Assembly (NCBI GenBank): GCA_016716885.1
Contig: JADJUV010000020.1
Span: forward strand, 30,334 to 94,333
Reading direction: 5' to 3'
Source of the DNA: Candidatus Trichofilum aggregatum
GTDB taxonomy: Bacteria; Chloroflexota; Anaerolineae; Promineifilales; Promineifilaceae
DNA: 64,000 bases
A program made the position numbers and the translations under genes. Every line of letters begins with the position of its first letter. Within the stretch, counting starts at the first letter, position 1. The notes under the pieces are model-generated. The model was not told the origin of the DNA. It saw only the letters and a list, made by a program, of their open reading frames with translations, and searched no databases. Below, piece by piece: positions 34,111 to 43,899 of the stretch.

Positions 34111-35658
34111 ATGTCCGATCCTAAAACTGAAAAACTAAACCAACTCCGCGAACAAGCCAGCCTGGGTGGCGGCCGTGAAAGCCAGGCCAAACATCGGGCC
34201 AAAGGCAAAATGACCGCCCGCGAACGGATCGAAGTCCTGTTAGACCGGAACTCTTTCCGTGAAGTAGACGCCTTCATTACCCATCGGGAAATCAACTTCG
34301 GCATGGCCGAAAAGAAATTTCTTGGCGACAGTGTGGTAGCCGGTTGGGGCACCATTGATGGCCGACTCGTCTATGTGTTCAGCCAGGACTTTACCGTTTT
34401 TGGCGGTAGTCTCAGCCGCGTCCACGCCGACAAAGTATGCAAAATTATGGACATGGCCATGCGTAATGGCGCCCCCGTGGTCGGCATCAACGATTCCGGC
34501 GGTGCCCGCATCCAGGAAGGGGTCGTCAGCCTGGGTGGTTACGCCGACATTTTCCTGCGCAACACCCTGGCTTCAGGTGTCGTACCCCAGATCAGCGCCA
34601 TCATGGGGCCTTGCGCCGGGGGGGCCGTTTACTCCCCCGCCCTCACCGACTTCATTTTTATGGTTAAAAACACCAGCCACATGTTCATCACCGGGCCGGA
34701 TGTGGTGAAGGCGGTGACGGGTGAAGAGGTAACGTTTGAGCAACTGGGCGGGGCTGATACCCACAATAGCATCAGCGGGGTGGCCCACATGGCCGCCGAA
34801 TCAGAGGCGGATTGCCTGTTTCTCATTCGCGAAATGATGAGTTATCTGCCTTCCAACAACATGGAAGACCCCCCATTCAAAGCCACCTCCGATGATCCGT
34901 TGCGTATGGATACCGCTCTGGACAGTATCGTGCCGGATAACCCCAACAAACCGTACGATATTAAGGAAGTGATTCACCACATTGTGGATGGGGGCGAATT
35001 TTTTGAGGTGCATGAACATTATGCGCCCAACATCGTGGTTGGTTTTGCCCGTTTAGGGGGTTACAGCGTCGGCATCGTTGCCAACCAGCCGATGGTGTTA
35101 GCTGGCGTGTTAGACATCAAGGCCAGTGAGAAAGCGGCCCGGTTTGTGCGCTTCTGTGACTGTTTCAACATCCCGCTGATTGTGTTTGAAGATGTGCCGG
35201 GTTTCCTGCCGGGAGTGGATCAGGAGTACAATGGCATCATTCGGCATGGGGCCAAATTGTTGTATGCCTTCTGCGAAGCCACCGTACCCAAAATTACGGT
35301 AGTCACGCGCAAGGCGTATGGCGGGGCTTATTGTGTCATGAACAGCAAACATATCCGCTCGGACCTGAACCTGGCCTGGCCCACGGCTGAAATTGCGGTG
35401 ATGGGGCCGGATGGGGCGGTGAATATTATCTTCCGGCGGGAGTTGGCCGCGGCCGCAGACCCCGTCGCTCGCAAAGCTGAACTGGTAGAAGAGTACCGGG
35501 ACCAGTTTGCCAACCCGTATGTGGCGGCCCAGTGGGGGGATGTGGATGACGTGATTATGCCCAGAGAGACGCGGCCGCGGCTCATCAACGCCCTCAACAT
35601 GCTGCAAAACAAACGTGACCACAACCCACCCAAAAAACACGGCAACATGCCCCTCTAG
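34111..35658 (+). CDS. pccB: Acyl-CoA (propionyl-CoA) carboxylase, carboxyltransferase subunit, 515 aa
   Basis: Start ATG 34111 (MSDPKTEKLNQLREQASLGG). The two crotonase-like halves are complete: HRAKGKMTARERIEVLLD, VFSQDFTVFGGSLSRVHADK, INDSGGARIQEGVVSLGGYA and GPCAGGAVYSPALTDF in the N-terminal half, then FARLGGYSVGIVANQPM, FVRFCDCFNIPLIVFEDVPGFLPG and KAYGGAYCVMNSKHIRSD in the C-terminal half. It transfers carboxyl from carboxybiotin to an acyl-CoA. Together with the next two genes it makes a full acyl-CoA carboxylase. Substrate (acetyl- versus propionyl-CoA) is decided by few residues that I cannot judge safely; the sequence style is closest to propionyl/methylmalonyl types. Confidence 0.92.
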   Translation: MSDPKTEKLNQLREQASLGGGRESQAKHRAKGKMTARERIEVLLDRNSFREVDAFITHREINFGMAEKKFLGDSVVAGWGTIDGRLVYVFSQDFTVFGGSLSRVHADKVCKIMDMAMRNGAPVVGINDSGGARIQEGVVSLGGYADIFLRNTLASGVVPQISAIMGPCAGGAVYSPALTDFIFMVKNTSHMFITGPDVVKAVTGEEVTFEQLGGADTHNSISGVAHMAAESEADCLFLIREMMSYLPSNNMEDPPFKATSDDPLRMDTALDSIVPDNPNKPYDIKEVIHHIVDGGEFFEVHEHYAPNIVVGFARLGGYSVGIVANQPMVLAGVLDIKASEKAARFVRFCDCFNIPLIVFEDVPGFLPGVDQEYNGIIRHGAKLLYAFCEATVPKITVVTRKAYGGAYCVMNSKHIRSDLNLAWPTAEIAVMGPDGAVNIIFRRELAAAADPVARKAELVEEYRDQFANPYVAAQWGDVDDVIMPRETRPRLINALNMLQNKRDHNPPKKHGNMPL

Positions 35659-35774
35659 GGACGTGGGGCTATTGGCGATTGAGAGTGTTGACCCCCTAAG
35701 CCCCTACTCCTTAACCTGATGGTTTTTGATGACTGGCTCAATCGTCAATCTAAAATCGTCAATCGTAAATTCCC

Positions 35775-37295
35775 ATGAACACTGATTCCCTTAACCCACG
35801 CAAATTCGACAAATTGCTTATCGCTAACCGGGGCGAGATCGCCGTGCGCATCATTCGCGCCTGCCATGAGTTGGGCATCAAAACCGTAGCCGTCTACTCC
35901 GATGCCGACCGCATGGCCCCTCATGTCCGTTACGCCCACGAGGCCTATCACATCGGCCCTTCCCCGGCGCGTGATAGTTATCTGGTCATTGAGAAATTAC
36001 TGGACGTGGCCCGCCGTTCCGGAGCGGATGCCATTCATCCCGGTTATGGCTTCCTGGCCGAACGAGCGGTGTTTGCTCAAGCCTGTCTGGACGCTGGGCT
36101 GGTGTTTGTCGGCCCTTCACCAGAAGCGATCCGTATCATGGGCGACAAGCAGATGGCCCGTGCCGCCGTAATGGCCGCTGGTGTACCCGTTGTGCCGGGT
36201 ACGGAAAAGGGGCTGAGTGATGAGGAATTGCTCGCGGCCGCGCCATCCATTGGCTACCCACTCCTGGTCAAAGCCTCAGCCGGGGGCGGCGGCAAAGGAA
36301 TGCGCCCCGTCTTCAAATCCATTGACCTGGCCGATGCCATCGCCTCAGCCCGGCGCGAAGCCCAGGCCGCCTTTGGTGATGGCACCGTCTACCTGGAGAG
36401 GATGATCGCTGATGCCCGCCACATCGAAATCCAGGTGTTGGCTGATAGTTACGGCAACACCATTTACCTGGGCGAACGGGAATGCTCCCTACAACGTCGC
36501 CACCAAAAGCTGATTGAGGAATGCCCTTCGTTTGTGGTGAACGAAGATTTGCGGCAGAGAATGGGCGAAGTAGCGGTCGCGGCCGCGAAGTCCGTGGACT
36601 ATGTCAATGCAGGCACGGTAGAGTTCCTGCTAGACCGGGAGAAAAACTTCTACTTTTTGGAGATGAACACCCGTTTGCAGGTGGAGCACCCGGTTACGGA
36701 GCTGGTCACGGGGGTGGATATTGTGCAGGAGCAACTCAGGATTGCTCGCGGCCGCAGGCTTGGCCACCGCCAGGATCAAATCAAAATGAAAGGCTGGGCC
36801 ATCGAATGCCGCATTAACGCCGAAGACCCCTACAACAACTTCATGCCCTCCACCGGCCTCATTACCATCAGCACCCTGCCCAGTGGCCCCGGCGTGCGCG
36901 TGGATACCGGCGTCTACGCAGGCCACGAAGTCACCCCTTACTACGACTCCATGATCAGCAAACTCATCTGCTACGGCGAAACCCGGGGTGAAGCCGTCCT
37001 GCGGATGCGCCGTGCCCTTGAGGAATACCGCATCATGGGCGTCAAAACCAACATCCCGTTCCACCAACACATGATGGACAGCCACCGCTTTCTGCTGGGC
37101 CAATTCGATACCAAATTTGTGGAAGAACGGTTCAGCATGGATGACCGAGACCGCACCAACCACCTGGAAGCAGCTATCGCCGCCACCCTCATGGCCCATC
37201 ACCAAAGCCAGGAAGCCAGCCAGATTGTCGCCCCCGGAGCCAGAGACACAAGCAACTGGAAATGGCTGAGCCGTTGGGAAAGACTACAAAAATAG
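35775..37295 (+). CDS. accC: Biotin carboxylase subunit of acyl-CoA carboxylase, 506 aa
   Basis: Complete biotin carboxylase: KLLIANRGEIAVRIIRACHE, IHPGYGFLAERAVFAQAC, the ATP-grasp glycine loop KASAGGGGKGMR, ARHIEIQVLADSYGN, GERECSLQRRHQKLIEECPS and FLEMNTRLQVEHPVTELVTG with the catalytic Arg region, then ECRINAEDP and YDSMISKLICYGETR. It carboxylates biotin with ATP and bicarbonate. A biotin-carrier domain is not fused; it is encoded by the next gene. The spacer before it holds AATCGTCAATC phrases. The C-terminal tail after residue 470 (HHQSQEASQIVAPGARDTSN) is variable in the family. Confidence 0.93.
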   Translation: MNTDSLNPRKFDKLLIANRGEIAVRIIRACHELGIKTVAVYSDADRMAPHVRYAHEAYHIGPSPARDSYLVIEKLLDVARRSGADAIHPGYGFLAERAVFAQACLDAGLVFVGPSPEAIRIMGDKQMARAAVMAAGVPVVPGTEKGLSDEELLAAAPSIGYPLLVKASAGGGGKGMRPVFKSIDLADAIASARREAQAAFGDGTVYLERMIADARHIEIQVLADSYGNTIYLGERECSLQRRHQKLIEECPSFVVNEDLRQRMGEVAVAAAKSVDYVNAGTVEFLLDREKNFYFLEMNTRLQVEHPVTELVTGVDIVQEQLRIARGRRLGHRQDQIKMKGWAIECRINAEDPYNNFMPSTGLITISTLPSGPGVRVDTGVYAGHEVTPYYDSMISKLICYGETRGEAVLRMRRALEEYRIMGVKTNIPFHQHMMDSHRFLLGQFDTKFVEERFSMDDRDRTNHLEAAIAATLMAHHQSQEASQIVAPGARDTSNWKWLSRWERLQK

Positions 37296-37357
37296 TGATG
37301 CAGTGCGTGGTGCGTAAATTCTCCCACGTACCACATACCACACACCACGGATGCCTC

Positions 37358-37894
37358 ATGAAATACATTACCACCGTAGACAATCACGAGTTCGCCATCG
37401 AACTCAAACCCAACAACCAAATCCTGGTTAATGGCGAAACGTACACCCTCGACTTTGAACAAATGGCCGACAGTGGCGTTTATTCCCTGCTCCTCAACAA
37501 CCAATCCGTCCAGGCCATGGTTGAGGAGCGAGACAAAGTATACGAAGTGCAAATCCTGGGTGAACTGTATCAGGTTCAGGTGCAAGACGAACGAACCTTT
37601 CGGCTGGCCCAGGCCCGGGGTGGACTCGCTGTTTCCACAGGCGAAGCCATTATTAAATCGCCCATGCCCGGCACCATCCTCAAGGTGTTAGTTGCCGATG
37701 GGCAGACGGTAACCAAGGGGGACAAGGTTATCATTCTGGAATCCATGAAAATGGAAAACGAACTACGCTCCCCGCGTGATGGCGTCGTTCATCATGTGTC
37801 GGTAAAACCTCTTCACGCACGACGTCCGACCCTGTTCGAGCGTTCTGTACCCATATACCTCTACCTTCGCCTATCGTCAAAAGCCGAGAATTGA
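37358..37894 (+). CDS. Biotin carboxyl carrier protein, altered C-terminus
   Basis: Start ATG 37358 (MKYITTVDNHEFAIELKPNN) after a short spacer. Residues 90-150 contain the biotinyl domain: IKSPMPGTILKVLVADGQTV, then VIILESMKMENELRSPRDG with the biotin-acceptor Lys in ESMKMENE. Normally VHHVSVK is followed by about ten residues (GDTV-x-x-x-Q-x-LV) that complete the hammerhead. Here the sequence turns into PLHARRPTLFERSVPIYLY, which does not fit, and none of the three frames gives the expected end. The gene is either truncated by a rearrangement near 37800 or tolerates a new tail. It is the third gene of the carboxylase operon. Confidence 0.8.
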   Translation: MKYITTVDNHEFAIELKPNNQILVNGETYTLDFEQMADSGVYSLLLNNQSVQAMVEERDKVYEVQILGELYQVQVQDERTFRLAQARGGLAVSTGEAIIKSPMPGTILKVLVADGQTVTKGDKVIILESMKMENELRSPRDGVVHHVSVKPLHARRPTLFERSVPIYLYLRLSSKAEN

Positions 37895-38162
37895 GTCTAC
37901 TGAAATAACGCACGTAAAGGTGCAACGGACACCAAGTCACCAGACAAAATTCGTGTTAATTCATTGGCATCTTTCGTGAACCCAGATCATTTCAAAGCAC
38001 TACCCGTATATTTATCCACAAAAACCCCTTTTAGCCGTTGTATTTCAGTTCACTTGTTGTGGAGTTCGGGGCGCCGAGGAATGAAAGGGACTCAGAGGAA
38101 CTCAGTGGAACTCGCAACTTGCAACCTGCAACTTGCAACTTATTTTCGTAGGAGGAGATATC
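37895..38162. repeat. Spacer with GGAACTC and AACTTGCAACC phrases
   Basis: No gene. 38080-38142 has GGGACTCAGAGGAACTCAGT and CAACTTGCAACCTGCAACTT repeats just before the ribosome site AGGAGG (38151-38156) of the next gene. Upstream 37895-38080 is unremarkable. Confidence 0.6.
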
Positions 38163-40631
38163 ATGAGTCGCGCCAAGAAAATTGTTTTAGGCATACTGGG
38201 GGTCGTGGTGGCCCTGGTGTTGATAGTAGCCCTGATCGTATTTAGTAAAACCCGTTCACCCTTTCCTAAAGTTAGCGGCCGCGTCGAGGCCCCCGGTCTG
38301 CAAGAACCCGTAGACATTTACCGGGACGAGTACGGCGTGCCCCACATCTACGCCCAAAACGAACACGACCTGTTCTTCGCCCAGGGGTACGTCCATGCTC
38401 AGGACCGCTTCTGGCAGATGGAGTGGTGGCGGCACGTCGGTCAGGGGCGCATCTCTGAAGTGGCGGGCGAAGGCACGGTAGAATTTGACCAATTCATCCG
38501 CACCATGGGGTGGAACCGCATGGCCGAAAATGCCCTGGCCTACTTTGAGGAAGAAGAGCCAGCCTACATGGACATCCTGGAAGCCTACAGTGAAGGTGTC
38601 AACGCCTACATTGAGGCCAACGAAGATGACCTTTCCCTCAATGTGACCGTCCTGGGTCTGGTCAACGAGCCGTGGGAAATCGAACCCTGGACGCCGCTCA
38701 ATACCATCACCTGGGGCATCGTCATGGCCGACGACCTCAGCGGCAACTGGGGCAGTGAAGTTGACCGGGCCGAACTGATCCAAACATTAGGTGAAGCCCG
38801 CGTTTCCACCCTATTACCCAACTACCCCTACAACAATCGCCCGGTGATGGTTCCCAGTGACGCGATGCCCTTCCTGGATGGCGAAACGAGTGACCCACCC
38901 ACCAGCACCACCCACATTGATTGGAACAACATCCACACGTCGGTTATCGGCGCCGAACCCCCCAACGGCTTTGCCTTCGGTTCCGAAACCTTTGTGGGTA
39001 GCAACAACTGGGTTGTGAGCGGCGAACATACGGCGTCTGGGCAACCATTACTGGCCAACGACCCTCACCTGGGTATCCAGATGCCCGCCATCTGGTACGA
39101 AGCGGGTTTGCACGCACCCGGCTGGGATGTGGTCGGTTTCTCCTTCGCGGGCGTGCCAGGGATCATTGTTGGTCACAACAGCCATATCGCCTGGGGCGTC
39201 ACCAACGTGGGGCCAGACACCCAAGACCTGTACATTGAAAAAGTTAATCCCAATAACCCCCGCCAATATGAGTTTCAGGGCGAATGGCAGGATATGATCG
39301 TTCACGAAGAGATCATCAAGGTGAACGGTGGCGAAGATGTGGTGCTGGAAGTGTTGGAAACTCGCCACGGCCCCATCATCAGTGACCTGGTAGATGGCTC
39401 CAGAGATGTGTTAGCCATGCGTTGGACGGCCCAAGAACCTTCACGGGTATTGCAGTCCGTCATTTTGCTCAATCAGGCGGCTAATTACGATGATTTCCGC
39501 GAAGCGTTGAGCTACTGGGATTTGCCTTCACAAAATGTGGTGTATGCCGACGTGGAAGGCAATATCGCTTACCAGATGCCCGGACTGGTTCCGTTACGCC
39601 CAAATAGCGACGGACAACTACCCGTGCCCGGCTGGACAGGCGAACATGAATGGGAAGGTTGGATTCCCTACGACGAGTTACCACGCCTGTTTAACCCGGA
39701 GTGGGGTTACATCGTCACCGCCAACCATGCCGTAGTGGATGAAGATTACCCCTATCTCATTAGCCTGGACTGGGCGGATGGCGACCGGGGCGAACGCATT
39801 ACTGACATGATTGAAGCGGCCATTGAAGACGGTGGTGCCTCGGTTGAAGACATGGCCCGGATTCAGAATGATAGTTATGCCCTGCTGGCCGAGAGTTATC
39901 AGCCGCTGTTCCAGGGGTTGTCTAGTGACGACAGCCAGATTCAAGCCATGATTGAGCGGATTCGGGGCTGGGATTTACAAGAGCGGCGGGAAAGTGTGCC
40001 CACGGCCTTGTTCGAGATTTTCTACATGAATCTGGTCCAACGCGTGTTGGGGGATGATGTCGGTGAAGATAATGTACGTTCCGTCTATAGCCCCATCTTC
40101 TTCCATGAGTTAGCTAATCAGCCAGAAGCTATCTGGTGGGATGATCAGGATACGTCTTCTACGGAGGCCCCGGACGACATCATTCTGTTAGCCTTGGCCG
40201 ATACCCAGACCTGGTTTGAGGAAAATGTGAGTGATGACATTAACGATTGGACCTGGGGCACGATTCATACGGCTACCTTTGTCAGTGCGCCATTGGGCCA
40301 AAGTGGGGTTGGCCCCATCGAAAGCATGGTAAACCGTGGCCCGTTCCCGGCGGACGGCGGCCGCAGTATTGTCAACGCGACGGGTTGGAGTTGGGGCAAT
40401 CCGGCGGTCGTTACCGGACACCCCTCCATGCGCATGATTGTGGACTTTAGTGATTTTGACGCCAGCCAGACCGTTTTACCCACCGGACAGAGCGGGCATC
40501 CTTATCACAAGCATTATGATGACATGATAGCGTTGTGGTTGGATGGGGAATACCACCCGATGTTGTTTAGCCAGGAAGCGGTAGAGGCCGCGGCCGCGGA
40601 CCATCTCACCCTCGAACCGGCCGACGAATAA
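38163..40631 (+). CDS. Penicillin acylase family protein (S45), 822 aa
   Basis: Start ATG 38163 with AGGAGGAGAT upstream. One N-terminal membrane helix (IVLGILGVVVALVLIVALIV) exports the rest. The alpha part begins GLQEPVDIYRDEYGVPHIYA and AQGYVHAQDRFWQMEWWRHV; the beta part begins at the autocleavage nucleophile in ETFVGSNNWVVSG (Ser280), followed by LLANDPHLGIQMPAIWYEAG, AGVPGIIVGHNSHIAWGVTN and later HPYHKHYDDM. S45 proteins are Ntn hydrolases that cut amides of penicillins or N-acyl-homoserine lactones; the natural substrate is unknown. A related paralogue lies 1 kb downstream, with an Rpn nuclease gene between. Confidence 0.9.
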   Translation: MSRAKKIVLGILGVVVALVLIVALIVFSKTRSPFPKVSGRVEAPGLQEPVDIYRDEYGVPHIYAQNEHDLFFAQGYVHAQDRFWQMEWWRHVGQGRISEVAGEGTVEFDQFIRTMGWNRMAENALAYFEEEEPAYMDILEAYSEGVNAYIEANEDDLSLNVTVLGLVNEPWEIEPWTPLNTITWGIVMADDLSGNWGSEVDRAELIQTLGEARVSTLLPNYPYNNRPVMVPSDAMPFLDGETSDPPTSTTHIDWNNIHTSVIGAEPPNGFAFGSETFVGSNNWVVSGEHTASGQPLLANDPHLGIQMPAIWYEAGLHAPGWDVVGFSFAGVPGIIVGHNSHIAWGVTNVGPDTQDLYIEKVNPNNPRQYEFQGEWQDMIVHEEIIKVNGGEDVVLEVLETRHGPIISDLVDGSRDVLAMRWTAQEPSRVLQSVILLNQAANYDDFREALSYWDLPSQNVVYADVEGNIAYQMPGLVPLRPNSDGQLPVPGWTGEHEWEGWIPYDELPRLFNPEWGYIVTANHAVVDEDYPYLISLDWADGDRGERITDMIEAAIEDGGASVEDMARIQNDSYALLAESYQPLFQGLSSDDSQIQAMIERIRGWDLQERRESVPTALFEIFYMNLVQRVLGDDVGEDNVRSVYSPIFFHELANQPEAIWWDDQDTSSTEAPDDIILLALADTQTWFEENVSDDINDWTWGTIHTATFVSAPLGQSGVGPIESMVNRGPFPADGGRSIVNATGWSWGNPAVVTGHPSMRMIVDFSDFDASQTVLPTGQSGHPYHKHYDDMIALWLDGEYHPMLFSQEAVEAAAADHLTLEPADE

Positions 40632-40647
40632 CCTGGAGCACAAGGCT

Positions 40648-41604
40648 ATGACCAGAGGCAAACCCAAAGAAGCCCCATCAGAGCAAGATTCGCCCTGGAA
40701 AGAGATTCTGGAACAGTTTTTCCCAGAATTCCTGGCTTTTTTCTTTCCTCTGGTTCATACCAGGCTTGATTGGTCGAAGGGATACAGTTTCAAAGACAAA
40801 GAGCTTCAACGAGTCGTTCGTGAAGCTCAAACAAAGTCCCGACGTGTAGACAAACTGGCCGCAGTATATCTTCAGGGTGGTGTCGAAGTCTGGGTTCTCA
40901 TCCATATCGAAATTCAGGGACAGGCGGAAGCAGAGTTCCCGGAGCGAATGTTCATTTACCATTATCGCATCTATGACCGCTATCGCGTACCGGTAGCCAG
41001 CCTAGCCCTTTTGACCGACGATCAAGCCAGTTGGCGGCCGCAACAATATCAGCATGAACTGTTCGGTTGTCGAGCAACCCTAGACTTTCCCAGTGTAAAA
41101 CTGCTAGACTATAGGGAGCATTGGGATGCGTTAACGAGCCATGCCAGCCCCTTCGCGCTGGTGGTTATGGCCCATTTACAAATGCAGGCCACACGCCGTA
41201 ACGATATGGATCGTTATGGGGCCAAACTGCGGCTTATCCGGTTAGCCTACCAAAAAGGATACGAGCGTAAAGCCATTCTGGAGTTGCTGCGGTTTATTGA
41301 TTGGGTTCTGGCCCTGCCAGAAGATTTGGAACAACAACTACAGGTTGAGGTTAGCCAACTTGAGGAGGAGACCATGTCTTATGTAACCAGTTGGGAACGA
41401 ATGGGTGAGAAAAAAGGAATACGCTTAACTGCCCGTGATTTCATCATAAAGGCCTTGCAGACCCGATTTGCCGAAGTGCCTCAAGATATTTCCGAAGCGA
41501 TTGAACGGATTGACGATCCTGACGAATTGGATCGCCTGCACACACTGGCGATTGTCGTGAAATCATTGCCGGCGTTTGCTGAGGCATTACCCGAAAACGA
41601 ATGA
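40648..41604 (+). CDS. Rpn-family PD-(D/E)xK nuclease-like protein, 318 aa
   Basis: The N-terminal half matches the Rpn/YhgA-like transposase-associated nuclease family: EFLAFFFPLVHTRLDWSKGY, VDKLAAVYLQGG, then VLIHIEIQGQAEAEFPERMF with the E-x-Q active-site strand and YHYRIYDRYRVPVASLALLT. C-terminal helices (WVLALPEDLEQQL, then RFAEVPQDISEAIERIDDPD) resemble the DUF4351-like tail seen in many of these proteins. Rpn proteins promote recombination in E. coli; copies spread easily and are often abundant in one genome. It lies 16 bases after the acylase stop and 76 before the next acylase, in the same direction. Confidence 0.8.
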   Translation: MTRGKPKEAPSEQDSPWKEILEQFFPEFLAFFFPLVHTRLDWSKGYSFKDKELQRVVREAQTKSRRVDKLAAVYLQGGVEVWVLIHIEIQGQAEAEFPERMFIYHYRIYDRYRVPVASLALLTDDQASWRPQQYQHELFGCRATLDFPSVKLLDYREHWDALTSHASPFALVVMAHLQMQATRRNDMDRYGAKLRLIRLAYQKGYERKAILELLRFIDWVLALPEDLEQQLQVEVSQLEEETMSYVTSWERMGEKKGIRLTARDFIIKALQTRFAEVPQDISEAIERIDDPDELDRLHTLAIVVKSLPAFAEALPENE

Positions 41605-41680
41605 AGCCAGCCTTTTGGCTCGGCAGTAAATTGAAAAGCGAGGCTGATAAAGCCTCGTTTTTGCTTTGACCAGGTGCAAT

Positions 41681-43858
41681 ATGAAACGATGGCAAAAACT
41701 ATTGTTGGGCGTTTTGCTGGTGGTGGGACTCGCGGCCGCGATCATCTTCTTCCCTATCTCAGTTAATTTAGACACCTACCGAAACCTCGGCGACAATTAC
41801 GATGTGCGAATTCTGCGCGACACCTGGGGCGTGCCCCACATCTTCGGCACCACCGACGCCGATGCTGCCTTTGGCCTGGCCTACGCCCACGCCGAAGACG
41901 ATTTCTCTACCCTGCAACTGACCCTGCTGGCGGCACGAGGGCAACTGGGGAGCGTTTTTGGGGCCGATGGTGCGCCCAACGACTACATGGTGCAACTGCT
42001 CCGCATCCAGGAGCAGGTCAACGAGGGTTATGATAGCCTCAGCCCGGAGATGCAAGAAATCCTACAGGCGTATGCCGATGGTATGAACTTGTACGCCGCC
42101 TTGCATGAGGATGAGGTTTACCCCGGCTTGTTTCCTATGAATGGACAGGATATGGTCGCGGCCGCGGTGCACAAAACGCCTCTCTTCTTTGGGTTGGACG
42201 GGGCTTTGGGCGAACTGTTCGCCGAAGAGCGGCAAAACACCGTCTCCCCCCGCCCCGGCGAAGCCTGGCTACCTTACCAACCCGGCGCCCCCAACCCCTA
42301 CTTTGCCGGGAGCAACACCTTCGCCGTGGCCCCCAACCGCACCAGTGACGGCTCCACCTACCTGCTGGTTAACGCCCACCAACCCTACGAAGGCGCCCTC
42401 ACTTTTTATGAAGCCCACATTCACAGCGAAGAAGGCTGGGACGCCGTGGGGGGTCTCATTCCTGGAATGCCCACCATCGCCCACGGCCACAACCGGCACA
42501 TTGGCTGGGCCTTCACCGTGAACTCCCCTGACCTGATTGACACCTATGTCCTGGAGATCAACCCGGATAACCCCGACCAATACCGGTTTGATGGTGAGTG
42601 GCGTGATCTGGAAGTGCGTGAAGCCACCTTGCGCGTCAAAATCGCCGGGCGGCTGATTGTTCCTGTCAAACGAGAACTGTTGTGGTCGGTGTATGGGCCG
42701 GTGGTGCGGCAAGATCATGGAACCTACGCCATCCGTTATGCCATGATGGGGCGCGTGGGGCTGTTTGAGCAGTTGTTCCGCATGAACAAAGCTACCAACC
42801 TGGCGGAGATGCAAGAAGCAATGGGTATGCTCCAGTTCCCCATGTTCAATATGGGGTACGCTGATGACCAGGGCAATATCGCCTATCTGTACAACGCCGT
42901 TATGCCGCTACGGGCTGAAGGGTATGACTGGCGGCAATATTTGCCCGGCGACACCTCAGAAACGTTATGGACAGAGTATGTACCGTTTGATCAGTTGCCA
43001 TTTGTGCTGAATCCACCCTCTGGTTTCATCCAAAATGGCAATAGCACCCCGTTCCAGACGACCATTGGCCCCGGCAATCCTGACCCGGCCGATTTTTCGC
43101 TCACCTGGGGGCTGGAGACACACCAGACAAACCGGGCGTTGCAGGCGTTGGCGCTGTTGGGTGGGGATGAGAGCATCACCTGGGATGAGTTCAAGGCCAT
43201 GAAGTTTGACCTGTTTTACCACCCGGATTCGGATATGGCCCAGTATGTGAGCCAGATCGTGGGAGCGGATTTGCCGGATGAGGCGGATGTGCACGCGGCC
43301 GCGGCCCTTCTCGCCTCTTGGGATTTACAAACCAACCCGGACAGCACCGGGGCTAGCCTGGCCATCCTGACCGCCCTGCAACTCAATGAAACCGTTCCCG
43401 GCTTCAACGCCTCCCGCATGGTCGGCCAACCGGTAGACACCGATGTGCTGGTAGCCAATTTTGTCGAGGCAGTCCATTATCTCAAGGAGCATTTTGGCCG
43501 AGTGGATGTGGCCTGGTCAGAAGTGAACCGCCTGCGCCGGGGGGACGTGGATTTGGGCATGGGTGGCGGGCCAGACATTCTGCGGGCGGCCTATGGGCAG
43601 GTGCAGGAAGATGGTCGTCTGCGGGTGTTTGTGGGGGATGCCTACCTGATGCTGGTGCGTTGGGATGCCGAGGGCAATGTCACGGCCGAGAGCATTCACC
43701 AATATGGCAGTAACACCACCCACGAAGATTCGCCCCATTACGCTGATCAAGCCCCCTTAACCGTGCAGCAACAACTCAAACCCGTCTGGTATAATGAGGC
43801 CGACATTCGCACGAACCTGGAACAAGAATATCGCCCCGGTGAAGAACAACCAGACTAA
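41681..43858 (+). CDS. Penicillin acylase family protein (S45), acylase-like paralogue, 725 aa
   Basis: Start ATG 41681 (MKRWQKLLLGVLLVVGLAAA) with one membrane helix. The alpha part has YDVRILRDTWGVPHIFG and FGLAYAHAEDDFSTLQLTLL; the nucleophile is in FAGSNTFAVAPNRTSDG (Ser211), then LVNAHQPYEGALTFYEAHIH, GMPTIAHGHNRHIGWAFTVN and MYADDQGN-like MGYADDQGNIAYLYNAVMP. The GSNTFAV site and HGHNRH stretch are closer to AHL-acylase-like members than to the first acylase here, whose site is GSNNWVV. So the two genes are related but distinct. Export to the cell surface or periphery is likely; quorum-signal or antibiotic breakdown is only a possibility. Confidence 0.88.
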   Translation: MKRWQKLLLGVLLVVGLAAAIIFFPISVNLDTYRNLGDNYDVRILRDTWGVPHIFGTTDADAAFGLAYAHAEDDFSTLQLTLLAARGQLGSVFGADGAPNDYMVQLLRIQEQVNEGYDSLSPEMQEILQAYADGMNLYAALHEDEVYPGLFPMNGQDMVAAAVHKTPLFFGLDGALGELFAEERQNTVSPRPGEAWLPYQPGAPNPYFAGSNTFAVAPNRTSDGSTYLLVNAHQPYEGALTFYEAHIHSEEGWDAVGGLIPGMPTIAHGHNRHIGWAFTVNSPDLIDTYVLEINPDNPDQYRFDGEWRDLEVREATLRVKIAGRLIVPVKRELLWSVYGPVVRQDHGTYAIRYAMMGRVGLFEQLFRMNKATNLAEMQEAMGMLQFPMFNMGYADDQGNIAYLYNAVMPLRAEGYDWRQYLPGDTSETLWTEYVPFDQLPFVLNPPSGFIQNGNSTPFQTTIGPGNPDPADFSLTWGLETHQTNRALQALALLGGDESITWDEFKAMKFDLFYHPDSDMAQYVSQIVGADLPDEADVHAAAALLASWDLQTNPDSTGASLAILTALQLNETVPGFNASRMVGQPVDTDVLVANFVEAVHYLKEHFGRVDVAWSEVNRLRRGDVDLGMGGGPDILRAAYGQVQEDGRLRVFVGDAYLMLVRWDAEGNVTAESIHQYGSNTTHEDSPHYADQAPLTVQQQLKPVWYNEADIRTNLEQEYRPGEEQPD

Positions 43859-43899
43859 ACAAAAGCGAAACGCCAGCATTCAAGAAAACGATTTTGTTC

